From Steromphala cineraria (Eukaryota; Mollusca; Gastropoda; Trochida; Trochidae), in contig OU744721.1 in NCBI GenBank assembly GCA_916613615.1, forward strand, positions 73,785,060 through 73,849,059: a stretch of DNA of 64,000 bases, given 5' to 3'. A program made the translations under genes and the position numbers. Of the stretch, positions 1 to 11,611 are shown in pieces (the stretch's first letter is position 1; each line of letters begins with the position of its first letter). Under the pieces are notes generated by a model. It did no database searches and had not been told where the DNA came from. It was given only the letters and a program-made list of their open reading frames with translations.

Positions 1-2052
1 CATATTCATTTGGAGTTCATCCACACAAAACTCTAGCTTTGTTGAAACCATTATCTGACGAAATTATAGTTTGACAAAGCCTTATCTCAAAAACATGTTA
101 TATGCAAAGGAGAATGGTTGCTAAAGTATCTTACATTGAGGACATCAAATAATGTTCATGTCAGAAGCAGGGATAGTGTGAATATTGGAAGAAATCGATT
201 TTGTGCGGAAATAAAGTTAGCCCAGTGATGTGCACATCCCCTACTAATGACTCAGAAATATGTACCAGGTAAAGTACGTAAATAAATCAATGAACACTTG
301 CATGTTGACTTATTTCCTTTGAAAACTGATGGCTAATCAAAAAAAGAGTAATTAACTAATATAGTGATTTGTTTGTATGGTAAATTAATAAGTAATTAGA
401 GAATGTGTGACATCAAAGGTTTCAAAAACATATCGGTTGAAAACACTAAAATCAAACTGAAACATTTAACAGATGAAAGACCCTATCATTGCAATGATCA
501 CATCACAATATCTGCTGACAAAGGAATATTATTGTAAATCAAACTCTAATTGGGTAATTGGGGGAATTGTTTCTGGGAGTAAACTGTTATTAGATTAACA
601 GAACTTTCTCTTAATAACATAGTACATGGTATAAGCCAAAATGGAATCATTTCTATAGTATCCTACATTGAGAAAATCAAAACAATGTTTTTACCAGACA
701 CTAGGAGAAACTTATAAAAAGAAATCTGTTATAAAGTTTTAGTCAAAATATAGCATACAAAAGTACCATGATACATCATGAAAACAGCTTCCAATTATGC
801 AGACATCTGCAGATAGTCGGAAGGACTTGGTTTATTTCCCAGGTTAACAAACAAAGATAAAACGGTTAATTAATTCATGTAACAATAAGTTTTTTCATTG
901 AAAATCCGATGATTTAGATTTAGATTCATGTCAAAATGAAAGACAAATAAAAACACGTATTTCAATATACCTACTTAACTTACTAGGAGATGGTATGTAT
1001 AAAACTGAGAGTTCAGTGTCATCGATCAATAAATGTCTACATTTTTGTAAAGATGACTGTTTGATTCATATATCAAGTAGACTGAACAAAATTCCTAACA
1101 GGCCTAGCGTGTAATACATAAGTTTATGTTTTACTAATTTATTAATATCAATGTCCAAAAATGCAAGTAAATTTTCAATATTTTACAGCTCGTGAGCAGT
1201 ATTCGACAACAGCTGATATAGTGTGTTGTTTCTGCTTTGATCCATGACTATTTGAAGAGTAACTTGCAACAAATTGCGATTATTTTGATTATCACTTTAA
1301 GTTTAGTTGAAGAAAATTTGTCATGTGAGAGTAAAAGGTTTTCTTATTCACAATTCCTTCCTAAACGAAATTCAATCTAGTGAATCATGAATACAGTATA
1401 TGACGTCAACCAAATTGCAGATATATTTGTATGAACTGATTATGAGATTTGAAATATTTTATAACTTGCCTTTGCAATTTGTCAGTGTGTTTATTATTGT
1501 TTATATATTATTGTATCTACCTGATGCTTGGAATCTGTTAAATGAATGTGTAGCCTTTTGCCCGTCTGTATTCGATTTTAGTTCTTGTGTCAAAGGATTA
1601 GTACTTTGACGATCATGTTTTTCTAATCGTTCAAAAATATGGAAAGTCGAGACATTTAACCATACATGACATGAAGATTGCTTCTGCTCTTTATGTATTG
1701 ATCAAATCACTATTTTCATGACATAATTATTAATTCCTTTTTTACCCCAGTGAATGCATATTTCCAATATTATGTGCTTAATCTTCCCAATAAAAACTCC
1801 ACATTCTCGACTCAAAACGGAACCGTTGACTTAAAGAACAACCCACATGGCTCGCATTTTTAACACAAGGAGCTTCAAACGAACATAAAGAATTTGTCGA
1901 CTATCAGAAGGATCACTTACGCAGTTTACAATTAGTTTTGCGTCTTTTCAAGCAATAATGCTTATTTAACATGTCTGCACTCAACGATTGAGCCAAATCA
2001 ATTAGTGTGCAATTATGGTGTCACGATGACTTGGAAATGCTCGAATTGGTTA

Positions 2053-2569
2053 AAGCTCCATTATCATACTTGCATGCAGTTCGGGATGAAATTTAGCTAT
2101 TGAGAATATAAATACATCACTCGGTAGAAAAATCTTTTGCTGAAATTTTGATATCACATTTAAATTTTTTATCAGCAATACCATACCTATTTCGATGCCA
2201 GTACAGTACCCCCGCTTTCGGTGACGTAATCAATATGCGTGTAGGATTTACACCGTGTCTTGACTACCGTAATTGCGTTCGATGGGTATCAACTTTGGCA
2301 GCAACGAATACCTATTTCGAAAAAAATGAAAAGAAAATCTAGTCGCGCCCGAGAAAGACGGTTTTCAAGCGTATACCTAGAACCCGGAAGTTGTGAAATG
2401 GTCATACTTGATTCGCCATTATGCCTGCTGCCGTTTCGTCATTTTGGTAAAGTATCTCCTATATAATTAATTCTGACCGATTTTCCCTAAGTTGGTCGCA
2501 AAATATTGGGAAAAATATTATGAAAACAGTTAAATTACCTTTAAAAATATTGAACCCTGATAATGGATC
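2053..2569. other. Unit-A-only ~515-bp block, origin unknown
   Basis: B (23,750) and C (44,350) read directly from GGTTAAG into (A/G)A(C/A)AATAAAGT(C/A)TATCATC. A has about 515 extra bases between these words. The block is less AT-rich than its surroundings. It contains a repeated word ATACCTATTTCGA (2,183 and 2,309), and short frames of 64 and 68 codons that overlap in different phases. It could be an insertion in A or a deletion shared by B and C. No terminal repeats or target duplication were found. Confidence 0.5.
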
Positions 2570-4918
2570 TATGACAATAAAGTCTATCATCTCAAAAAGA
2601 TACGTTAACTTGAATATTGGCGTTCATTTCAGGAGGGTATACTAATAAATTCATTATAACTGTCTTCCAGAGGTCAGTGTGTTTCCAAAACAAAATGACA
2701 TATAAACACAGAATGTAACCTGAACATGAGGTGGCTGCTATTAGATTTTGTTACAACATTGGAAGGCAAGTTTGCTGATTAGTTTGCTGATTTTCTTCTA
2801 AATAAACAGAAAACTACAGAAAATTCAAAAGTTAATTCAGAATTTATCAAAAGTTTATGAACACAAACAAGAGGTGCCATGTTCGGACTATCATCTTAAT
2901 TCCTCATTGAAATTACTTCCGTCATAAAAAGGATTTGCCATCCAGAAAACATAATCAATCAATCTTCTCTGATACAATTCATAAATGATGTGAAATCACG
3001 CATGAAGAATTACTTCAAACCATCTTGGTAGGATTTAGTTAAAGGAAACATTGAAACGTCCTGAAATTCCAATTACTTAGCTATGATGGAATTCAGTTGA
3101 AATTGACACTTAAGGGCAAAGTTTGGATATAGTGCTTTATCCATCTGTTGTCAATGAAATATCTTCTTAACGAATTTCATGATCTCATCTAGAATGATCA
3201 ACTCGGAAACTACCTTTGGGAATAGAAAGTTATCTGATTAAATATTGTTTACCTTCTTAATCTAGAAATTTGGTCAAGAGAAGACAGAAACTTGTGGAGA
3301 CACTGTACAACGAAGATTGTGTTTAAATACATATTACAATGAATGGAATGGAAATATGTAACTTTGCTGTAAGGCATATTCATTAAGTACGTCGTATGGA
3401 TAGACTTTTAAGTACTTTTTTCATAACATGTTCTATAATAGACCAGAAAAAAAGTAATTTTAGTACATGTATGCAGCACAGATCAAAAGCGCCAACGGCT
3501 CTTCCTCAGGGAAGTTCAGTGTGTGAGTGACATTAGGAAAATGATGTTGTGACGTCACTAAAGGTAACCCCGATTGAGAATTTGCAATTTATGACCGAAT
3601 GTAGGTTACTAAGTATATGTTAAATTTAAAGTTATAGTAAGACGAGGTTACTCTGATATATTAGAAAACAATAGAGTATCCCCAAGCTATCATGTATTTT
3701 TCATTTTCAAGAATAGTTTTACTCTGAACAAGTATAATCTCAAACACATCAACAATCGGATTCGTGCTTTAACTATAAACGTTCATATCAAACTAAACTT
3801 ATTATCAAAACACCTGATGGTGAGGACTACTCTTTCTCTTGATTATGTATTAAGATCGACTTTGCATCCAGCGATGACTTTAATCTCTTTAAGAGATGTA
3901 TTTCTAAGAATGCTTCAGAAATCTGAGTTGTACCAGAATATTATCAGTCAGCATGAACCCTAAAGGGACAAGGATAAGATTTATTTTAATTGATATTGAT
4001 TTCACTACTAGAGTAGAGTTGAAAGTCATTCATGTTTTAATTGATTGATTTTAAAAACATTAACCAACAAAGAAAGACTGATGCATCTATGTGTAAAAGA
4101 AGTGTCAGATCTAATCATTAACTTACACCAATACCAAATATTGGCACCCGATCGCGAGCTAAGTTTTGGTTTCCAAGGGTCAGCAACGGGGTAAGATCTA
4201 AGACACTTTGATCTCAGATAAAAGCGTAAGAGAAAATGCTCCTATCTCACTGGTTCCCCAGTGACATGGATAGTTTAACAGCTGAGAGCATGTTTAGTTC
4301 TATTTAGTTTTATCAGTCATTGGTTTAAAAGCATATATTATCGTGTTATTCAAACATAATTACTTCAGTTGTATTGTTAATGGTTATGTTCACAGTTACA
4401 TTCAAACATTCCAATCATTTTTAATCTTAAAGCACATTCTTTCGAAAGTATAATAATTTCACCTAATCAGTACTAGTCAGTCATTTGTAGCTAATCATAT
4501 CTGAAAATTCACCAATATTAATTCATATCAAACATAGAAAGAAAATATAATCTTAAACACATGGTTAGATTATGGATGGTTTATGATTATGTAAAACCTA
4601 AAACATTACTGAAAGAAAATGCTTGTTGGGTTACAGTAACATTTTATAAAACTGAGAAAACTTTTCTAGATTTTCATCAATACGAGAAAGCAATTATTTT
4701 TGGTTTAACGTCAAATTTTCAATATCTTAAATTAATATTAAATCGCAATACAAATTACCTATGATAAGTCACCTTACATCGTATAAAATAATATCATAAG
4801 GAAAAGTGCACATATTTAGCGATGACGTATTAGATGTTTTGTATGAGATACACAATAATGTAAATGTAAGTTCTCTTTTGCGTCAAGAATACACAATATA
4901 AATCATGTCATATTACAG

Positions 4919-5010
4919 ATGTTGACACAGGTCTAGAGAGCACTTGGGTAGCAGATCGATGTTCTCATGATGGTTCTACCACATCTGTTTTTAAAAGTAT
5001 TTCTGACTAA
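4919..5010 (+). pseudogene. Upstream D-V-D-T exon, unit A (shortened)
   Basis: Follows a plausible acceptor, CATATTACAG. The frame (first codon split) reads D-V-D-T-G-L-E-S-T-W-V-A-D-R and ends after 30 codons. Three bases present in B and C (after TCTCA) are missing and a different tail follows, so the hydrophobic stretch seen in C is lost. It is paralogous to the frame at 7,122: both share D-V-D-T-x-L-E-x-T-W-x-A after an acceptor. Element E1 begins 11 bp downstream. I do not recognise the protein. Confidence 0.35.
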
Positions 5011-5099
5011 ATTACACATAATATTACCCATATGGGAGGACGGACACAGGGTAGTATTTTTCCTGAAAGTCTCTAGGGAGTTCCACTTTTTACTGTCTT

Positions 5100-5125
5100 T
5101 TGATTGGTTGTTGTGAACCAATCAA
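5100..5125. promoter_or_regulatory. Inverted CCAAT-box pair in E1 copy 1
   Basis: TTGATTGGTT (5,100-5,109) and AACCAATCAA (5,116-5,125) form a perfect 10-bp dyad containing two opposed CCAAT boxes. It is conserved at 54,612-54,637. CCAAT boxes are NF-Y sites in animals; a promoter role here is inference. Confidence 0.5.
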
Positions 5126-5389
5126 ATTAAAAGTTGTGCCGGGACTATTTCATTCATCTTTCAAACTTGTCTTCGACTGACAAGTTGTTTCCCCTGATTT
5201 TAAATCTAAACAAGTTCAATTTATTCCATGTAGTTACTATCTACCAATTTTCACATGTGCCGATTCATTTCACGTTTGATGAGTCAGTCAAATTGTCGGA
5301 AAGTATAGAAATGATCGATCATCAAATTACTTTGTCGTCGCGAAAAGCTTTCGGTCGCGTAGAATGTGAAGGGTTACGCTCGATTGTAA

Positions 5390-5441
5390 TGACGTCATAG
5401 ACACGCGCGGCTATGACGTCACTGTGTTAACGGTGACGTCA
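5390..5441. promoter_or_regulatory. Three TGACGTCA (CRE-type) sites in E1 copy 1
   Basis: Perfect palindromic TGACGTCA octamers lie at 5,390-5,397, 5,414-5,421 and 5,434-5,441. This octamer is the known CREB/ATF binding site. Three within 52 bp, all kept in copy 2, is far above chance for AT-rich DNA. Function in this organism is inference. Confidence 0.6.
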
Positions 5442-5719
5442 TAGGAATTTCAGTTTGCGCCGATTTGTATTTTGCTACCGTAGGACGTGTCAGTCACTTC
5501 AAATCAATACACAATTTGAAATTATAGACACCAATAACATTTAAGTTTAATTCTGTATAACACTTCGCTAGAAGGGATATTTAGCCTTGCGCAGGCATAT
5601 CGATAGTAAAGCGACGACAAACGCGTATGAATTTGAGGTTGACTCCTTGTGGAATCCTTTATAGACAAAACTTTTCTTTTATAATATTTTTTTACCTAAT
5701 AAAATTAGATGGGTAATAT

Positions 5720-5871
5720 AAACAATAACCAACTCGTGACGGGTAATGACAGATTATCTTTCCCTCGTTATATTAATTGTTTAATTCTCTCGCCAAGGCT
5801 CGAGAATTACGAAATTATTATAACTCGCGAAAGATAATCTGTCATTCCCCGTCACTCGTAAGTTATTGTCT
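5720..5871. repeat. ~74-bp-arm inverted repeat in E1 (copy 1)
   Basis: Arms at about 5,720-5,793 and 5,798-5,871 pair almost throughout and share TGACAGATTATCTTTC and AATTCTC. The centre is GCCAAGGC. The arms could extrude as a long cruciform or fold in RNA. They form one complete end of the element, not two ends placed apart as in an ordinary terminal inverted repeat. Confidence 0.9.
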
Positions 5872-5975
5872 AAATCATCAATCCCATACATTCAATTGTT
5901 AATAATATGTTATACAAACGTTTTATCGCATTGCTTTCATAGTTTCTGCTTCCATAGTTAATTTTGCACATTTAC

Positions 5976-6195
5976 CTGGTGGTGTGCCATTTTCCATATT
6001 CCAACAAAACATGCATCCCCACTTAGATCCTTAATAGTTATATATCTATTTTGGGCAAACAGCAAACCTTTAGCCATTGGACAAGATGTATGGCAATGTG
6101 GTGAACATATTCAAAACTGGTTCAGCATCCTTGTTTTGCAATTTCAAAAGGTAGGCGAAAGCAAATAGAACAAAGGCGAAAACCATAACTGACAT
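5976..6195 (-). pseudogene. Signal-peptide/L-S-G exon, unit A (frameshifted)
   Basis: The minus-strand frame starts M-S-V-M-V-F-A-F-V-L-F-A-F-A, as in unit B. A net 2-base loss after codon 30 shifts it to a stop at 6,070-6,072. Downstream the motif D-L-S-G-D-A-C-F-V-G-I and the donor CAG|GTAAAT (at 5,975) are still present in the original frame. This is a decayed copy of 25,945-26,166. Confidence 0.5.
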
Positions 6196-7121
6196 TCACA
6201 ATACAAAATCTATGTCACAGAAATATCAGTTAATTAGGGTCAGTGGAAAGGTTAGTTCTGTAGGGAAAAGACAAATTCTCGATAGAGGGTCATCCGTGAT
6301 AGATATTAATGTTTATTTCCCTTTGCTTCCCACGAGACATGATAGCTTAATCTGCCATAAGATATTAGTCATTTTCAGTTAACGAATAATTCCTTTTGAT
6401 AAAAAAATATTCATATCTCAAACATATTTGATCAAATAATGAATACTGCTAATATTCTATATTCCAATTTCCCTTAATAAGTTTTAGATTAAGACTGTCA
6501 TTGTAAACTGACAGGCAAAAGAAAGTACCCAATTATGTTTATTTTATCAAATATAAGATTTTTAGTCACATATATTTCGCGTTTAGTCGTCATAATGGAT
6601 AGGCGTGTCAATTCTTTTAAAATTGACAACATTTTAGGGTAGGGGTCATAGTGTAAATTCTATTTCATACCCCTGCCGATAAACAACGATATTTTTAACA
6701 AAACATTAACCAGACACCAATTATTTTATTCAAACTACTGCAAAAATGTGTTATTGTTAAGGTGACATAACTTAATACTTCACATTACTCTTTGGTATTA
6801 ATTATATCTAAACAAATTGTGGTGTTTACTTTATTTTGCCTGGAGGCTTATATGTAAACTTAGTAAATTGCACAAATTTTTTAACATAATATAACAGTTG
6901 CATAGATCTAGATACATTGTCAAAACAAAAAGCAAACGTGATGTCCCACAATGGTGAATGCTTAATTAATCAGTTACTGTGTATGCCAAATGTTGTCAGT
7001 TTCTATCACTGTTCATACAATCAAATCACTCCGTATGGATACAGTTAGATTATGATTTTTTTCTATTGTTAACATTAACTTAGTATTTTTATTAATCATG
7101 ACATGTTTATTGTCCAGTTAG

Positions 7122-7300
7122 ATGTTTACACAACACTAGAGAAAACTTGGATAGCAGCAGGAGCCGAGGCTCTTAAATCAGCTTTGTCAATACCCATCTC
7201 GCTATTACTCTTGACCTTATTCTTTCTAATGGATTTGATGATAAGATTATGCGAAAGGTTTGTGATTAAAAACGTTCAGAAACACACGGTCAAGATTTAA
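7122..7300 (+). CDS. Downstream D-V-D-T terminal exon candidate with membrane segment, unit A
   Basis: After the acceptor-like TGTCCAGTTAG the frame (split first codon) encodes about 59 residues. It starts D-V-Y-T-T-L-E-K-T-W-I-A-A-G-A-E-A, continues through a strongly hydrophobic stretch (I-P-I-S-L-L-L-L-T-L-F-F-L-M-D-L) and ends with a basic tail (R-L-C-E-R-F-V-I-K-N). This is the layout of a C-terminal membrane anchor with a short cytoplasmic end. The frame is open at the same length in B and nearly so in C. Most differences between copies are amino-acid changes, which argues for relaxed or diversifying change. No upstream exon could be assigned. I do not recognise the family. Confidence 0.4.
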
Positions 7301-7849
7301 AAAATATGGTCAAGATACAAAATATGTCGTATCACTATAACCTTTTAATCAATTTGATGATTTAAATCCTATATACTTGTTTTTCCTATGACCATCATAG
7401 ACTATTACACTATTAGCCGGTTTCACTAAAACTTCAGTGTATAAACGAACATTGTGGTTGATGTTCTTTCGTGATTTGTCAATCCATATATAATCAGAGG
7501 GAAGTGTTTTCCCCCAATAAATTACAAAATTACATATATTTAAATAATTGTTTAGGGAATACTGAGTTGTTCACAATAAATAATCCACTACGAATATGAT
7601 AAAAGGTTATTGGTGGATGCAAATCACTGTTTTATAATAGTTGAACTCGGACATGAATGTTGAAAAGGATACAACCAATCATCCTACTAACGAACGTTTA
7701 GGAAATATCTTTGTAACACTACCTAAAAAGCACACCCACCTTCTTCCCTTGATACAGCCAACCATTTGATGTCTTCTTTAAGGTATGGTGTTTTACATGT
7801 GTATATTCATTTTAGACTCCTTTTTTTCAAATAACAATTTAACACTTTA

Positions 7850-7893
7850 AAGGGGCAGTAGCACGTTTTTAGGGGGAATATTAGGTGATGCAG
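7850..7893. mobile_element. One-ended MITE remnant in unit A
   Basis: After TA (7,848-7,849) the sequence AAGGGGCAGTAGCACG plus the following ~28 bp matches, in reverse, the right end of the MITEs at 23,208-23,560 and 46,411-46,749. The other end is missing. The match stops exactly where unit A resumes homology about 1 kb further along the repeat (B about 28,805, C about 49,378), so one deletion removed both the rest of the MITE and flanking DNA. Confidence 0.8.
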
Positions 7894-9099
7894 ACATCAG
7901 AACTTTTTGCATATGACGGTACAATACGTGCTACAACAACAGGAGGGTGAAGGGGCTAGTTATATATTATTAAACTCATCTATAAAAGAAACTTTACACT
8001 TTCATATGCATAAGTGAACTGTTACCTAGAGAACGTCTCTGAGAATACCTTGACAAACAAGTAACGACATAAACCACTTCAGGTTTAAACCGGTTTAAAC
8101 AATGTTTATTCCAAGCAGAAGGTGATTGGTGAACAGGCGAGCAACCTATCAGAAAACGTCTACCGTGTATACATGTATTATCTTATCTTAATTCATCGTC
8201 ACTGACAATAAGATCCTTGAAGTTGGCAGACTTTGTGATAAAAACTTAACAAAAACAAAATAAACAGAAAACGCTGTGAAAGGATGAAATAATCATGAAG
8301 AGATATAACATTTATTTTGTTGATTTCGACAGAAAAAGAATGATTCTCAAATGAAAAAAGTTTGAAAATCATAACCATTGACGTAAAAAAAACTTTACAA
8401 GAAAATGAACAACAGCTGGACAGATATAAAGAAAATAGATAACATGTTCACAGTGCATGATGGACGCAGCGTCAGCTTGAAATATTTTTAAGAATCGATC
8501 AAATTTATGATTCATGTTTCATACCTAGAGCAGTAGCCTAGTTCTTAAGCTACGTGATATGATATACCAGAGAGTAAATATTATTACCATATACATGTTT
8601 TCAATGTTTTTATTAATGAAGGGATTTTGTTTGATTTACATTTTGGTGCTAAATACTATTGCCAATTACAGGTGTTTTTTTTAATAGTATTTTCTATATT
8701 CATATCATGATAGGGATTTATGTGTGCTTTTTATTTCTAGTACTAATTACTTATTAAAGGAGAGCGAGACAATCCACTGCAAACCGAGCTTCTTGTTATC
8801 ACAATAAATCAAAGGTCGAGCTCACGCGATAGGTGAGCATTAAATAAAGTTTTAGGATTAAAACTTTTGACCAGACCTTTAAAGGATGGATAATGTATTG
8901 AGAAATAGTTTGCTCTTTTAAATCAGATAGAATAACCGTTGGCAAGTTTAAATATAGCTGACGGTGTGAAATGCAATGAACGCATTATATACATTACCAT
9001 CATCCACATTAATAATGATAGAGCAAATTTGCACAGTATTGTTAGAAGTCATGCTAGGAAATCGTTTATTGAAAATCTATAATGGCCGGAGGAAGTTAG

Positions 9100-9369
9100 A
9101 CAGTATTAAGGTTTGTCTGGAGACATAAGAGAAGCCGTGCGTATCCCAAATTTTCTCTACTTTGGCTCATTGGGGAACAATTTATAAACATTTCCCTTTC
9201 ATATTCGGTAATTCATTCTATTGACGACCTAGATTTCTTTATCAAACTAGTGCGTCAAGGCGACATGATTGCTGTTTATTTCATTTTCCATTCAGTCGTT
9301 TGTCCTGCAACCAAAGGGAGTTTAAGTTTGTTTAGTTTATCTATGATGAAATTCAGCCATACATTTTAG
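9100..9369 (+). CDS. Conserved open frame R-F-V-W-R-H, unit A, possible exon
   Basis: Ninety codons are open from after TAG (9,097) to TAG (9,367). The protein contains R-F-V-W-R-H-K-R-S-R-A-Y-P-K-F and I-H-S-I-D-D-L-D-F-F-I-K. There is no initiator near the start, so it would be an internal exon. Unit C keeps the same frame for 64 codons, and the old fragment at 19,050-19,260 keeps R-F-V-W-R-H and S-x-A-Y-P-R-F but has stops. Conservation of the opening motif over the older duplication is the main support. The family is not recognised and chance openness in AT-rich DNA is possible. Confidence 0.22.
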   Translation, partial: TVLRFVWRHKRSRAYPKFSLLWLIGEQFINISLSYSVIHSIDDLDFFIKLVRQGDMIAVYFIFHSVVCPATKGSLSLFSLSMMKFSHTF

Positions 9370-11611
9370 GAAACTGTTTTATAAAATTGTTATTATTACC
9401 AAACTGGACACATTTACAATTACAGCCATTGTTTAACAAAGTTTAATTTATATAGCCACACATTTTGAGAATGTGCATATCTTACTGCTACCCAACTAAA
9501 GTTAGGTCGTCTTAATTATTAATTCTTGACGTTTGCAGACAACTGAACAAATACTTAATTCAATTTTGGATGCAACAATGACGAAGGTTAAACTGTGAGG
9601 TGTTTGTCAATAACAACAACAACCTCCTTGTGTATGAATAACACCCTGGCATCGGCGACTCTTGCTGTCTTTAAGAACTCAGATATCTGTTAGTGGAAGT
9701 TTGTTCCATTCTTCCATTTGGGCAGTTCCAAACATGTTCAATTCGGGTTTAGGTCCGGAGAACGTTTTGTAAAGCCATTTCTATTCAAGAAATTGTTCTA
9801 CAGCTCTTTCTCAATGAGAACAGACATTGTAATCTATCACAAAAATTCATCAACACCAGCGTACAGTATAACATAAACTTCAAAGATACCGATACCAGTG
9901 AAATGAACTTGGGCCAATCATATCATAGAGATATTTGTATATCGAAACACATTTGATCTTGGTGAATAAATAGGACATAATGACAAAGAAAAGATATTAG
10001 AATTTATTTCTGACTGCAATGTATGGTCATGTGATCAAAATGATATTCAGAATCAATTGTACTTTTTAATCTGCCTCAGACTGCCACAAATCATATCGAT
10101 CATTTGGAGTGATCGTGTCGTTGAGGACAAAGAGTATTCACTCAGTAAATTATTCAACAACAAAATACGGAAAGAGATACTAGTATAATATGATTACTTG
10201 TCCTTTTATACATGTATAACAAGTACTTTATGAACAATCTGTGTGTGCTCATTTCAATCATTTACCCTTCTTAACTTATCACAACTGACACCAGTTGCAA
10301 ATTCATGACATCGATAAGCCCAATCCAGGTTTTAGTTTATCGGTGCAAGTTACAAATTATTTATATAGGTAGGATGCTTTCAACACAATTTGAAAACGAT
10401 TATTTAGTATATGCTCAACAGGAAAATGATAACCTTATCTTTACATATACAAGCCTTTGCAAATTTGCTTAAAGAAATACCCATAATCAAAAGTGTCTGT
10501 TGAATTGTCGAATCTTCATCACTTGCAATTGTGTTTGGTAATATATTATATTTCAACATGTTATCACATATGGACGCGATAATTTGAAGGACATTATTTT
10601 TATATAACTGAGATTAACATGAAATTATTTGAGCGTTTACTCAATGTAAACATAAAGCTGAAAGGATGTAAATGAATCGGCTATGCTAAAAGCAAAATGG
10701 TGTTCTGTAATAGAGACTGCTTGCCAAATCAGTTACTGTGAATGTTGAAATCGTTTCAGTTAAAAAATATTTGCTTACACCAAAGCTTGGCCGTTGAATA
10801 ACATCCTGTGTCTATGGACATTTGCACTGTGTATATAGATGACACCTTGACCTTAATACGTCATTTCTAGTCCCTCGAAAAATATTATATCATATTTTTA
10901 GGGAAGAAAAACTTAAAGGTTTGGCTGCGAAATTGCCTTTCTTTAAAGAAAACAACGCTGATGCTGTGGAAAGTACATAAAATGCATCCTGCAAGTTTGC
11001 ACATCTAATCTACTCATGACCATGTCCGAGTTCTTCCCCTTATAAAATACGCATCGAGATTGTGTACCCGTCTCTATATGACCATTATTCTACTAGAACA
11101 ATTGACTTGAGTAAATATTCAACTCTCTACAATACATTGTTTACATGCTTTATATCAAGAAGTGATAAAATATGTTTTGTAAGTCGTATATGTCTTTCTT
11201 CACCGTTCTCTTTAGTGTTTGTTCTTCCTGGTAATTGCTGTGTTCGAATCACTTACTTGGAAAAAGTGTACCTCGATAACTTATTACAGACCTTTGAAAG
11301 ACCTAACACATACTTTATTTTTTTATAAATCTTATTGTCTTTGATTACTGATCTGTTATTTTCATTCTTGAACAAAGCACTGGTTGATAAAAAAAGGCGA
11401 TATGATAATTTGACACATTAATAAGCTACATATCAAGAGTTGTAACATCATGTGATCAATAACTAGTGAAATGTATTTTGCATTATATTTCATATGCTCA
11501 CTCGAAAATTCGAGTGACCGATAAAAAGCCAATAAAATTAAAAACAAACTAGATATATAATAATTACTTTCGAGTAAAATTGGAAAGAAAACCAGGATTG
11601 TAAAATAATTA

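Larger units (their letters stand above)
5021..5872 (-). mobile_element. Hairpin-bearing element E1, copy 1 (unit A)
   Basis: B shows the empty site: CACACATAAT followed by CATCAACCCCATAC (25,853). A has ~850 bp between the same words. The same ~850-880 bp lies in reverse orientation at 53,840-54,716, again absent from the other units, so it moved as a block. Oriented hairpin-first (minus here), its order is a ~150-bp foldback, three TGACGTCA sites, and an inverted CCAAT pair near the far end, closing with CCCATATGGGTAATAT. A possible AAT direct repeat flanks it but is not secure. It has no transposase and no long frame. It may be a non-autonomous foldback DNA transposon or a Helitron-like relative; class unresolved. 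Confidence 0.75.

Noticed and set aside
1400..1609. 69-codon ATG frame with a hydrophobic run in unit A
   Set aside because: B and C have a deletion and stops in the aligned region (22,815 and 43,810), so no conservation supports it.
4561..4764. 67-codon ATG frame in unit A
   Set aside because: The aligned B (25,400) and C (46,210) sequences have several stops; chance openness in AT-rich DNA.
5134..5400. 88-codon protein in element E1, also open at 54,337-54,603
   Set aside because: It starts with TTG, and about ten differences between copies are mostly replacements, so no purifying selection is visible.
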